Assembly (NCBI GenBank): GCA_035575235.1
Contig: DATLYA010000163.1
Span: 1-27,154, forward strand
Length of the DNA: 27,154 nt
Source: SYOC01 sp035575235
GTDB taxonomy: Bacteria > Desulfobacterota > Binatia > Bin18
Direction of reading: 5' to 3'
Position 1 is the stretch's first letter. The number at the start of each line of letters is the position of its first letter. Position numbers and translations under genes: made by a program. This document shows positions 1-6,760 of this stretch, one piece after another. Under the pieces are notes generated by a model. It made no database searches. It had not been told where the DNA came from and worked only from the letters and a program-made list of their open reading frames with translations.

Positions 1-73
1 GCTGCGGGACGTCTTTGTCTGGATACCGACCAAACTTAATCATGCCTACGCCGAGCACATATACATCTCTCAT
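1..73 (-). CDS. Thiolase-fold protein, N-terminal fragment (SCP2-type acetyl-CoA acetyltransferase)
   Basis: Only the first 24 codons lie in the window; the gene continues past the left edge. The start reads MRDVYVLGVGMIKFGR, the usual opening of SCP2/lipid-transfer-type thiolases (hydrophobic strand, then a G-x-G-x-x-K-F-G turn), and resembles the opening of the complete thiolase at 24647-25789. A strong ribosome binding site (AAAGGAGG) stands just upstream of the ATG. It follows a DUF35 gene by 32 bases on the same strand. In this family the DUF35 protein usually forms a complex with the thiolase, so the two are probably one operon. The active-site region is outside the window, so thiolase and Ltp2-like aldolase activity cannot be told apart. 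Confidence 0.75.
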   Translation of the reverse strand, partial: MRDVYVLGVGMIKFGRYPDKDVPQ

Positions 74-105
74 AGTCGCCTCCTTTGCGGTTCGCTGAGA
101 CAGCG

Positions 106-573
106 TTAATTCTGGCTTGGCTTGAAAAAGAAAGCAATGATGTCGACAGGCTCCTCAACCCCTTCCGCATTTTTCTCCTTGCGCTCGCGCACCTTGCGAG
201 TGACCATCTCGACCGGCATCCCGAATTGCAGTTTCGCCGGGTCTGGCTCAACATCAATGAGATTACAACGAACGCTGACTCCCTCAGGCAGGTCAACAAT
301 AGCCGACACATACGGAACTGGCACGCCAGGAACAGATTGATGGACGATGGAATAGACATACAAAGAGCCACGATCACTCAAGCGGACTTCCTTGAGCGGC
401 TCGGTTGAGGTGCATTTGCTGCAACCGACTCGATCTCGGCCTAAATACGTAGCGCCACACGCCTGGCAACGAGAGCCTACGAGATAAGCTTTCTCTCCTG
501 GGGCTGTTGGCAGGCGTAAAAACTCAATGATGGGGCGTTGCTTTCTTCCCTCGACGCTTCCCTCAGCGGCCAT
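106..573 (-). CDS. DUF35 zinc-ribbon/OB-fold acyl-CoA-binding protein
   Basis: A 155-residue protein with a rubredoxin-like zinc ribbon (C36-x2-C39 and C51-x2-C54) followed by an OB-fold half that includes the typical PYVSAIVDLPEG strand and a charged C-terminus. This is the standard two-domain architecture of DUF35 proteins, which act as small partner subunits of SCP2-type thiolases, aldolases and HMG-CoA-synthase-like enzymes, probably by holding the CoA substrate. The ATG at 573 is chosen because GAAAGGAG stands in front of it; the open frame continues upstream to 786 but without family similarity. The thiolase start at 73 follows 32 bases after its stop. Family assignment is firm; the substrate is unknown. 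Confidence 0.85.
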   Translation of the reverse strand: MAAEGSVEGRKQRPIIEFLRLPTAPGEKAYLVGSRCQACGATYLGRDRVGCSKCTSTEPLKEVRLSDRGSLYVYSIVHQSVPGVPVPYVSAIVDLPEGVSVRCNLIDVEPDPAKLQFGMPVEMVTRKVRERKEKNAEGVEEPVDIIAFFFKPSQN

Positions 574-694
574 GACCAGCTCCTTTCTCTCCCCCAGCGC
601 GCCCTTGCAAACAGTGCCGCGCCAAAGAGAGGATGACAACGGACACTGAGAGAGGCAGTCTTGGCTTACCCCATGCAGGAATGAACGATCGTTA

Positions 695-808
695 TCACCG
701 CAGCGGAGAAAACCACTGCTGCATACCCTGGAGAAAGCCAGCGCTGTGGTTGAGGTACCAATACATGAGCAAACTACCCAACACAAGTCCTTGAAAAAAC
801 TGTTTCAT
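695..808 (-). CDS. Candidate 37-residue single-helix membrane protein
   Basis: A short open frame upstream of the DUF35 gene. It starts MKQFFQGLVLGSLLMYWYLN and ends WFSPLR, followed by tandem stops (TGA TAA). Residues 4-19 are hydrophobic and could form one transmembrane helix with a positive residue at the N-terminus and an Arg at the extreme C-terminus. The Trp/Tyr belt (MYWY) at the end of the hydrophobic run is typical of membrane interfaces. No good Shine-Dalgarno precedes the ATG, which weakens the case. It lies 121 bases before the DUF35 start on the same strand and fills much of an otherwise empty 320-base divergent gap. No family is recognised. Confidence 0.4.
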   Translation of the reverse strand: MKQFFQGLVLGSLLMYWYLNHSAGFLQGMQQWFSPLR

Positions 809-858
809 ACAAGAAGTATCGGCAAAAACGATCCCAATCTTCACCAGGCAAGAGTGAA

Positions 859-887
859 TTGCGAGCGATAGAGCGGACCGTTATATA
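859..887 (+). promoter_or_regulatory. Candidate sigma70-type promoter of comF
   Basis: TTGCGA (859-864) and TATATA (882-887) are separated by 17 bases. TATAAA at 884-889 is an alternative -10. Either -10 would start transcription close to 893-897, essentially at the GTG start codon of comF, implying a leaderless or near-leaderless message. The rest of the 574-893 gap holds the small open frame at 695-808 and otherwise shows nothing recognisable. Confidence 0.4.
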
Positions 888-893
888 AAGCGT

Positions 894-1628
894 GTGCATG
901 CTCTTCTCACAGCTGCGCTCACGGTTTTATACCCTCACCGTTGTCTCGGATGCGGTGTGTACGACACACTCCATCTGCACTTCTGTACGACCTGCCAACG
1001 GTTTCTGCGCCGTGTTCAAGCGCCGTTGTGTACGAGTTGTGGCCTTCCCTTTGCAGAGAATGTTGGCCCTGATCACCTGTGCGTTCGCTGTCGCACACAA
1101 CGGCCCGCGTTCCGCAAAGCACGGGCCTGGGCACTCTATCATACTGGCGGGGCAACACCCCAACCTTTAAGCGAGGCGATTCAGCACTTTAAATATCAAC
1201 GCCGACTCAGCACGGGCAGAGCGTTGGCCGATCTCGCAGCGGCATTTTTTCCTTTGGCAGAGGAACACTATGACCTTGCCGTTCCTGTTCCCCTCCATCT
1301 CGACCGTTTGCGCTGGCGCGGGTTCAATCAATCGCTCTTGCTCGCTCAAGCGATCGGACACGCGCGGCAAATTCCAGTTGATCCCTTTCTGCTAGAGCGC
1401 ATACGTCCTACCGCACCTCAGACTCAGCTGAATGAAAGGGAACGAAGCGCGAATGTACGAGGGGCTTTTGCGGTGCAAAACACAGCGCGACTGAAAGAGA
1501 AAACCGTGCTGCTCATTGATGATGTATACACGTCTGGCTCAACCGTTAATGAATGCGCCCGAGTGTTACGGCGCGCTGGAGCTGCGGCAGTCGACGTGTT
1601 CACCCTGGCCCGCGCCGTTCCGCATTGA
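894..1628 (+). CDS. comF: ComF family phosphoribosyltransferase-like protein
   Basis: A 244-residue ComF/GntX-type protein. The N-terminal third carries four CxxC pairs (C17/C20, C31/C34, C46/C49, C63/C66), the zinc-finger part. The C-terminal half is a type I phosphoribosyltransferase fold with the PRPP loop VLLIDDVYTSGST (205-217) and the upstream RGFNQSLLLA segment conserved in ComF. Family members are linked to DNA uptake in naturally competent bacteria, but the gene is widespread in non-competent ones and its reaction is not established. The only start compatible with the family N-terminus is GTG at 894; a stop lies in frame at 855. There is no Shine-Dalgarno, consistent with a leaderless mRNA. 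purN follows after 80 bases. Confidence 0.88.
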   Translation: MHALLTAALTVLYPHRCLGCGVYDTLHLHFCTTCQRFLRRVQAPLCTSCGLPFAENVGPDHLCVRCRTQRPAFRKARAWALYHTGGATPQPLSEAIQHFKYQRRLSTGRALADLAAAFFPLAEEHYDLAVPVPLHLDRLRWRGFNQSLLLAQAIGHARQIPVDPFLLERIRPTAPQTQLNERERSANVRGAFAVQNTARLKEKTVLLIDDVYTSGSTVNECARVLRRAGAAAVDVFTLARAVPH

Positions 1629-1708
1629 AGCCTAAAACAATCGAATAGTTAGACAGTCCAATCGCTGGACAGCCTTGCGGAAGCGTCAGAGTGCTGGAGA
1701 AGAGGTAA

Positions 1709-2416
1709 ATGTCTCCCGTTTCCCATCCTCCGGTTTCCATGGTACATCTTTCCTCCATGACCTCTCCTCTTCCTATCGGCGTGCTCATTTCCGGCAGCGG
1801 CACGAATCTGCAAGCGATCATTGATGCCATTGCGTGTAACACGTTGCATGCGACCATTAACGTGGTCATCAGCAATCGCGCCGACGCCTACGGACTCGAA
1901 CGCGCTCGCCGCCATGGAATACCAACTCAGGTAATTTCGCATAAAGATTATACGTCACGCGAAGCCTTTGAAACGGAACTCGTCCGAGTTTTACAGGCCA
2001 AGAAAGTGGAACTGGTTGTGCTTGCCGGGTTTATGCGACTGCTTTCACCAACATTTATCCGTGCGTTCCCACAGCGAATCATGAATATCCATCCCAGCCT
2101 GTTACCCGCGTTCCCTGGCATGCACGCGCAACGGCAAGCGTTGACACATGGAGTGCGTGTTGCGGGAGCTACGGTTCATTTCGTAGACGAAGAGGTGGAC
2201 CATGGTCCCATCATCATCCAGGCGGCTGTCCCTGTATATCCGGATGATACGGAAGAGAGTTTAAGCGCACGCATCCTTGCACAGGAACATACCATCTATC
2301 CGCAAGCGCTTCAGTTGTATGCCGAAAGTCGACTCACGATTCAAAACAACAGAGTCGTCGTCCTCAACGAATCACGCTCACCGGCTTCAGCGCTGCGCTC
2401 GCCTGAATCAACATGA
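1709..2416 (+). CDS. purN: Phosphoribosylglycinamide formyltransferase (GART)
   Basis: PurN transfers the formyl group of 10-formyl-tetrahydrofolate to GAR in step three of purine synthesis. The GSGTN phosphate loop is at 29-33, and the catalytic triad appears as N126, H128 and D164, with the 38-residue N-to-D spacing of the E. coli enzyme. The family usually starts directly before the ISGSGTN strand. Here about 16 extra residues precede it, encoded by a 7-base-period repeat. ATG 1709 is chosen because GGAGAAGAGG lies ahead of it. ATG 1757 would give a family-standard N-terminus but has no ribosome binding site. Its stop overlaps the start of rnhC (ATGA), so the two are translationally coupled. 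Confidence 0.92.
   Translation: MSPVSHPPVSMVHLSSMTSPLPIGVLISGSGTNLQAIIDAIACNTLHATINVVISNRADAYGLERARRHGIPTQVISHKDYTSREAFETELVRVLQAKKVELVVLAGFMRLLSPTFIRAFPQRIMNIHPSLLPAFPGMHAQRQALTHGVRVAGATVHFVDEEVDHGPIIIQAAVPVYPDDTEESLSARILAQEHTIYPQALQLYAESRLTIQNNRVVVLNESRSPASALRSPEST
1712..1739 (+). repeat. Degenerate 7-base tandem repeat in the purN N-terminus
   Basis: Four consecutive heptads (TCTCCCG, TTTCCCA, TCCTCCG, GTTTCCA) with pyrimidine-rich cores start one base after the purN ATG. They encode the Ser/Pro-rich N-terminal extension that the PurN family does not normally have. No clear opposing arm is visible, so this may be half of an intergenic element of the kind found elsewhere in the window. Confidence 0.5.
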
Positions 2417-3096
2417 TAAACAAACAAACTAGCCAGATCGGACAGAGCGGCCAGAGCGGGCAGATTGGCGTTGATGAATCAGGAAAAGGCGATTATTTTG
2501 GACCGCTGGTGATCGCGGGCGTCTATGTGCCACGCGACCAAGAGGACATGCTGCGTCAGCTCGGAGCACGCGACAGTAAAGCTGTTTCCGACAAAAAGGC
2601 CGCCGAACTCGCCAGGCACATTCGCGAACTCTGCCCCTTTACCATCGTGACCATTGGCCCCGAGCGGTACAATAGCCTGCACGCCTCCTTCAAGAATCTG
2701 AACAAATTGTTAGCCTGGGGGCATGCGCGAGCGATTGAAAACCTGTTGGAAAAAGTCTCGTGCGACCGGGTCGTGGCCGATCAATTCGGCGACGAGCGCT
2801 TCCTGGCAAGCGCGCTCATGGCCAAAGGACGGGCAATTACGCTCATCCAGAAACCGCGCGCGGAAGAAGAAGTCGCCGTAGCCGCCGCCTCAATTATCGC
2901 CCGCGCCGAATTTCTGCGTCGCCTGCAAGAGCTCAGCACCCGCTTTGGCGTCACGCTTCCCAAAGGCGCCAGCGATCTTGTCATCACCGCCGGGAAAGAA
3001 TTCGTCAAACGCCATGGCGTAGAAGCGCTCGGCCAGGTAGCAAAATTGCATTTTCGTACGACAACGAGCGTGCTGAGATCAGTAATTGAGGGATGA
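2413..3096 (+). CDS. rnhC: Ribonuclease HIII-type protein lacking the usual N-terminal domain
   Basis: The protein removes RNA from RNA-DNA hybrids. The motif GVDESGKGDYFGPL (19-32) is the HIII signature (HII has DExGRG), with catalytic D21 and E22. A later acidic residue lies in VADQFGDERF (D123). The C-terminal PKGAS and VAKLHFRTT blocks are also HIII-type. At 227 residues it is shorter than typical RNase HIII of about 300, because the TBP-like substrate-binding domain that normally precedes the catalytic domain is missing. In its place is a short linker made of QIG/QSG triplets encoded by four 9-base repeats. It overlaps purN by four bases (ATGA). Confidence 0.85.
   Translation: MINKQTSQIGQSGQSGQIGVDESGKGDYFGPLVIAGVYVPRDQEDMLRQLGARDSKAVSDKKAAELARHIRELCPFTIVTIGPERYNSLHASFKNLNKLLAWGHARAIENLLEKVSCDRVVADQFGDERFLASALMAKGRAITLIQKPRAEEEVAVAAASIIARAEFLRRLQELSTRFGVTLPKGASDLVITAGKEFVKRHGVEALGQVAKLHFRTTTSVLRSVIEG
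2434..2469 (+). repeat. Four in-frame 9-base repeats in rnhC
   Basis: CAGATCGGA, CAGAGCGGC, CAGAGCGGG and CAGATTGGC follow each other without gaps and encode QIG, QSG, QSG, QIG. The last unit runs directly into the conserved GVDESGKGD active-site motif. The 9-base period keeps frame, unlike the 7- and 8-base repeats in the intergenic regions. Confidence 0.8.
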
Positions 3097-3148
3097 ACCC
3101 CAGGCTGCCAGGTTTCCTCATCGTCAAGCAATCTGCTATGACTTTTTT

Positions 3149-3940
3149 ATGTCACAACATCCGCATGCTGCGTTTTCCCGCCTTGTAGAAATCATGGCCA
3201 CCTTGCGCGGTCCTACGGGTTGTCCGTGGGATCGCGAACAGACGCCTGACACATTGAAGCCTTATCTAATTGAAGAAACCTATGAAGTCCTTGAAGCCCT
3301 GGAAGCAAAGGACTTGCAGGCGTTCAAAGAGGAACTTGGTGATCTGCTGTTACAGATTGTTTTTCATGCGCAGTTAATGGCTGAGGCCGGGGTTTTCACC
3401 ATTGACGATGTTGCACAGGCTATTGGCGATAAATTGGTGCGGCGGCACCCGCACGTGTTCGGCGACGTAAAGGTCAAAGATGCGGATGAGGTAGTACAGA
3501 ATTGGGCGAAGATCAAAGCGCAGGAAAAGAAAGGCAAAGCGGACCGTTCCGTGCTTGCCGGCGTGCCGCACGGCGCGCCGGCTCTGATCCAGGCGCAACG
3601 GTTAGGCGAAAAAGCCTCGCGGGTGGGATTCGACTGGACCTCAGCGAGAGAAGTATTGAAGAAGGTTGAAGAAGAAACGCATGAGCTGGCCGACACGCTT
3701 ACCACGCAGCATGCCGAGCAACAAGAACACGAACTCGGCGACCTGCTGTTCGCACTCACCAGTTTAGCCCGTCATCTCAACCTAGACGCGGAAACCGCTC
3801 TACGCAAAGCCAGCAAACGCTTCAGCGACCGCGTCCGTTATATCGAGACTAAGCTCGAAGAAGCAGCGGCAGATATTCATCACACCTCACGCGCGCGGTT
3901 GGAGGAATTGTGGGAGGAAGCGAAGCGCACATTGGGGTAA
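3149..3940 (+). CDS. mazG: Nucleoside triphosphate pyrophosphohydrolase MazG
   Basis: MazG hydrolyses NTPs and dNTPs to monophosphates and pyrophosphate, a house-cleaning activity. From the ATG at 3149 the protein is 263 residues, the length of E. coli MazG. It has the N-terminal GPTGCPWDREQT signature (21-32), the metal-binding cluster E42/E43/E46 with E61/E62/D65, and the second tandem MazG domain with EEETHELAD and HELGDLL. The frame is open upstream to a TTG at 3086 inside rnhC, but those residues are not family-like. No clear ribosome binding site precedes 3149, so the start is less certain than the identity. The last 54 bases overlap the end of murJ on the other strand. Confidence 0.9.
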   Translation: MSQHPHAAFSRLVEIMATLRGPTGCPWDREQTPDTLKPYLIEETYEVLEALEAKDLQAFKEELGDLLLQIVFHAQLMAEAGVFTIDDVAQAIGDKLVRRHPHVFGDVKVKDADEVVQNWAKIKAQEKKGKADRSVLAGVPHGAPALIQAQRLGEKASRVGFDWTSAREVLKKVEEETHELADTLTTQHAEQQEHELGDLLFALTSLARHLNLDAETALRKASKRFSDRVRYIETKLEEAAADIHHTSRARLEELWEEAKRTLG

Positions 3941-5611
3941 CGTGCCGGCGAGGGCGCGAAACTCATTGCTTCCTCCTTGCCAGGCCACGACAAGGTAGCT
4001 AACGCCGCCAAGCAGGATTGCGGCTGTCAACACGATACATCGCTCGACAAACGGAGTTCCAGCGTCTACCCAGGCGATCTGCGCTGCGACCCACCGCAGG
4101 AGTATGGCCATGACGCTACAGCCCGCGAGACTCCACATCAACGATGAGCGCCATGCAGCCCAAGGAAAACCGCCACACCGCCGAATCACCACGCTCGCCT
4201 GCACGAGCAGATTCACGAAAGCCGATAGGGAGGCCGCTACAGCGAGACCGGTGACGCCCCAGCGTACAACAGTGCAAGCAGCTGTCAGCCACGCCACAAA
4301 ACGCGCAGCGCTGTGCGCCCCAGCGGTAAGCACGACCTCTCCCATCAACATCACACTGAAGGCGACTTTCACCACAAAGGCGATAGCGCTGCCAATGACC
4401 GGCGTGCGCGTATCTTGTAATGCATACAGACAGGCGGAAAGAAGCCGCGTGGCTGCGATCGCCCAAAGCCCGACGGCATATCCTTGTAGAGCGGCCGCAG
4501 TTTTCTGAACGTCGCCAGCGCCAAAAGCGCCATGGAAGAACAGTACGGAGGAGAGTGGTTCGGCCAGAAGAAATAAGCCGACCGACGCCGGCAACGCCAC
4601 GAAATTCACCAGCCGCAGGGCGAATCCGAGACTCGCACACAATGGGATCAATTCTCCCTGTTGCGCTTGCGCCGCGAGACTGGGCAGCGCCGCCGTACTC
4701 AGCGCCGTCACGAAAACGCCGACAGGGAATTCAAAGAGCCGCATCGCATACCACAATGCCGACACACTGCCTGCGGCCAGAAGGGAGGCAAGCAAGGTGC
4801 TCACAATCTGATTCACCTGATAGATGCCTGTACCGCAGAGTAATGGAAGCAAGAGTACGGATATGCGCTTGATGGCTGGATGTCCAGGCTGCCAACGCGG
4901 CCAGAGCGGGACATTGAACCAGCGTAGCACTGGGATTTGCAGCGTCAGCTGGCACACTCCGCCAATCACCACGCCATAAGCGAGGCTGAGAATAGGATTG
5001 GATAACACGCCGGACAACCAGAGGGCGCAGGAAATGATGGCGAAGTTGAACAGCACTGGCGCAAAGGCTGGCGCGGCAAAGTGGCGTAATGCGTGCATCA
5101 CGCCCATCGATAACGCGACTCCGCCGATGCAGAACAGATAGAAAAACATGATGCGAGTGAGCGTCACGGTGAGTGCGAACGCATCGCCAACAAATCCTGG
5201 AGCCACGAGGCGCACGAGTGGGGCAGCGAACACCACCCCAGCCGCGGTTAGAAGGGTTAAGACGACGAAGCCGATTCCCCATAAGGCTCGCACCAGAGCC
5301 ATCGCTTCAGCGCGTGACCTCTGCACCAGGTACTCAGTGATGACTGGCGCTAACACCGCCGTAGATGTTCCTTCTCCGACAAGACGGCGGAGGAGATTCG
5401 GAATACGAAAAGCGACAAAAAATGCGTCCGTCTGCACGCCGGCGCCGAAGACGGAGCCAATCACCACGTCACGCCATAGACCGGTGATCCGGCTTAGCAA
5501 GGTAAAAAAGCCAATTTGCCCGGCGGCTTTAATAATGGCATGCTCCTCACCCTCCAAGGCGGCTACAGAACGAGCGTGCTCAAGCCGACGTTGATCGCCT
5601 TGAGTCACCAT
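3887..5611 (-). CDS. murJ: Lipid II flippase MurJ
   Basis: MurJ is an inner-membrane MOP-superfamily transporter that flips lipid II for peptidoglycan synthesis. The 574-residue protein is hydrophobic throughout, consistent with about 14 helices. It has the family N-terminus GFFTLLSRITGLWRDVVIG, then FGAGVQTDAFFVAFRIPNLLRR and GEGTSTAVLAPV. The ATG at 5611 adds about 30 residues ahead of the usual start, and no good ribosome binding site is seen; a downstream TTG is possible. Longer readings would run into rpsT and are not family-like. The 3' end overlaps mazG by 54 bases in convergent orientation. The start is only 34 bases from the divergent rpsT start, so the promoters must lie inside the opposing genes. 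Confidence 0.92.
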   Translation of the reverse strand: MVTQGDQRRLEHARSVAALEGEEHAIIKAAGQIGFFTLLSRITGLWRDVVIGSVFGAGVQTDAFFVAFRIPNLLRRLVGEGTSTAVLAPVITEYLVQRSRAEAMALVRALWGIGFVVLTLLTAAGVVFAAPLVRLVAPGFVGDAFALTVTLTRIMFFYLFCIGGVALSMGVMHALRHFAAPAFAPVLFNFAIISCALWLSGVLSNPILSLAYGVVIGGVCQLTLQIPVLRWFNVPLWPRWQPGHPAIKRISVLLLPLLCGTGIYQVNQIVSTLLASLLAAGSVSALWYAMRLFEFPVGVFVTALSTAALPSLAAQAQQGELIPLCASLGFALRLVNFVALPASVGLFLLAEPLSSVLFFHGAFGAGDVQKTAAALQGYAVGLWAIAATRLLSACLYALQDTRTPVIGSAIAFVVKVAFSVMLMGEVVLTAGAHSAARFVAWLTAACTVVRWGVTGLAVAASLSAFVNLLVQASVVIRRCGGFPWAAWRSSLMWSLAGCSVMAILLRWVAAQIAWVDAGTPFVERCIVLTAAILLGGVSYLVVAWQGGSNEFRALAGTLPQCALRFLPQFLQPRA

Positions 5612-5645
5612 GCTACGAAAAGGAAGAGCGAAAGGAGAATAGTGA

Positions 5646-5921
5646 GTGGCATCGTCTGCAGATAAACGGTATAGGCAAAACCTCAAGCGGCACGCCCGCA
5701 ACCAATCAGTGAAATCACGTCTGAAGACCTTAATGAAAAAAGTGCAAATTGCAGCTGCGGCTGGGGACGCAACGGGGATGGACTTGCAGCTGCGAGCCGC
5801 CGTCAGCGCACTCCACAAAGCAGGGCGGAAGCGAGTGATCCATCCTAATACCGCCGCTCGCCGGGTTGCACGCCTTGCCCGCTTAGTTCACAAAAGCAAA
5901 ACCGCCGCATCTTCTGCTTAA
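5646..5921 (+). CDS. rpsT: 30S ribosomal protein S20
   Basis: A 91-residue basic protein with the S20 pattern: KRYRQNLKRHARNQSVKSR near the N-terminus, the central helix VSALHKAGRKRVIHPNTAARR, and a Lys/Ala-rich tail. S20 binds 16S rRNA early in 30S assembly. The start is GTG at 5646, supported by AAAGGAG about nine bases upstream; a non-ATG start is common in rpsT. It stands divergent to murJ, as in many proteobacteria. An 8-base-period inverted repeat element begins four bases after the stop and may serve as its 3' structure. Confidence 0.95.
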   Translation: MASSADKRYRQNLKRHARNQSVKSRLKTLMKKVQIAAAAGDATGMDLQLRAAVSALHKAGRKRVIHPNTAARRVARLARLVHKSKTAASSA

Positions 5922-5925
5922 ATCC

Positions 5926-6068
5926 TTGAGTCATCGGGTCGTTGCTTCATCGGGTCATCGGGTCATTGACAGCCTCACTATCCTGATCACACAGCGGTTT
6001 ACTCTTTCAATGGCTCAGTCCTGCACTGACTCAATCGCCCAATGACTCAATCTCTCAACGATTCAATT
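5926..6068. repeat. Period-8 repeat element with facing arms (rpsT/lptE gap)
   Basis: The left arm (5926-5973) is six contiguous octamers such as TTGAGTCA, TCGGGTCA and TCGGGTCG. The right arm (6005-6068) is eight octamers such as ACTCAATC (twice), GCCCAATG and ATTCAATT. The right arm reversed reads TGAGTCATTGGG-like, so the arms can pair imperfectly around a 31-base centre. The element fills the convergent gap between rpsT and lptE, so it could act as a bidirectional terminator. The same word family recurs at 23226-23326. Confidence 0.85.
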
Positions 6069-6097
6069 TCTGCGTCCAGTCTTTTTTCACTGACAAT

Positions 6098-6760
6098 TCA
6101 AAAATTTTCCCCTAACCGGGAATACACTTCCCGCGCCGCGGCGGCGAACAGGCGCTCCACCGCCATGCGATGCTGGGCCTCGGAGAACTGCATATCGGTG
6201 ATTCCGCGCAAGTCTTCTGGATTCAGCGTCCCTCGTTGAAATTCCGGTGCCGTCGTCACCACGACTTGGGGAATAGCGCTATAATCGTACGTCACACGCA
6301 GACCATTAGCCTGCCATAACACCTGGCCTGAGCTACGCTGCATCAAACTGACGTCAAAGACCATAGCTACTTCATACTCGAGCACCTGATCTTTCGAGTC
6401 GACGGACAACGGACGCAGGTCAAAGCGGCGCACTACACCAGACACAACACCATCCCCGTCTTCCGCTACCAGGGCGGTGCTGTGACGGCGGAACTCTCGC
6501 TCCAAGGCCCATTGGAATTCTTTCTCGATGCCAACTTCCAGTGTTTCATTGTCGAATTCAGCAATACTGACCCGTTGCACGTTTTGCGGCAGGTTCGCGG
6601 CTCCAGAGAAGTGATAGCCACAGCCGGCAGACAGAAAGACAAAAGTGAAAAGTGGAAAGTGGAAAGTGGAAAGTGAAAAAACAAGAAAAAAGCGGATGAA
6701 CTGCCAAAAATCCCGACTTTCAACTTTCGACGTTCGACGTGCCACTTTCCACTTCGTCAT
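6098..6760 (-). CDS. lptE: LPS-assembly lipoprotein LptE
   Basis: LptE is the outer-membrane lipoprotein that plugs LptD for LPS insertion. After the lipobox LSAGC (Cys at residue 47) the mature part begins CGYHFSGAANLPQNVQRVSI, then AEFDNETLEVGIEKEF, the usual LptE opening (CGY-x-F/L, LP, I-x-I, F-x-N-x-T, E). The total of 220 residues is in range. ATG 6760 overlaps the leuS stop (TGATG); GTG 6763 is an alternative. The first 40 residues are encoded entirely by a 7-base-period repeat element, giving a long N-region (TKWKVARRTSKVES) and an unusual Phe-rich hydrophobic core (FSLSTFHFPLFTFVF). No in-frame ATG lies nearer the lipobox. Confidence 0.82.
   Translation of the reverse strand: MTKWKVARRTSKVESRDFWQFIRFFLVFSLSTFHFPLFTFVFLSAGCGYHFSGAANLPQNVQRVSIAEFDNETLEVGIEKEFQWALEREFRRHSTALVAEDGDGVVSGVVRRFDLRPLSVDSKDQVLEYEVAMVFDVSLMQRSSGQVLWQANGLRVTYDYSAIPQVVVTTAPEFQRGTLNPEDLRGITDMQFSEAQHRMAVERLFAAAAREVYSRLGENF
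6642..6756. repeat. Period-7 repeat element inside the lptE 5' coding region
   Basis: The left arm is five perfect-register heptads (AAAGTGA, three AAAGTGG, AAAGTGA; 6642-6676). The right arm is six heptads (GACTTTC, AACTTTC, GACGTTC, GACGTGC, CACTTTC, CACTTCG; 6715-6756), complementary in type. The centre is A-rich. The whole element lies within the translated N-terminus of LptE and ends four bases before its start codon. Confidence 0.9.

Noticed and set aside
574..694. tRNA or structured RNA in the gap before the DUF35 gene
   Set aside because: No cloverleaf or other recognisable fold could be seen by eye.
1656..1670. GTCCA/TGGAC hairpin as terminator of comF
   Set aside because: The stem is only five bases and is not followed by a T-tract; comF and purN may be co-transcribed.
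3086..3148. Upstream TTG start of MazG inside rnhC
   Set aside because: The extra 21 residues are not family-like, and starting at 3149 gives the typical MazG length.
5926..6068. CRISPR array
   Set aside because: The units are contiguous 8-mers without unique spacers and no cas gene is present.
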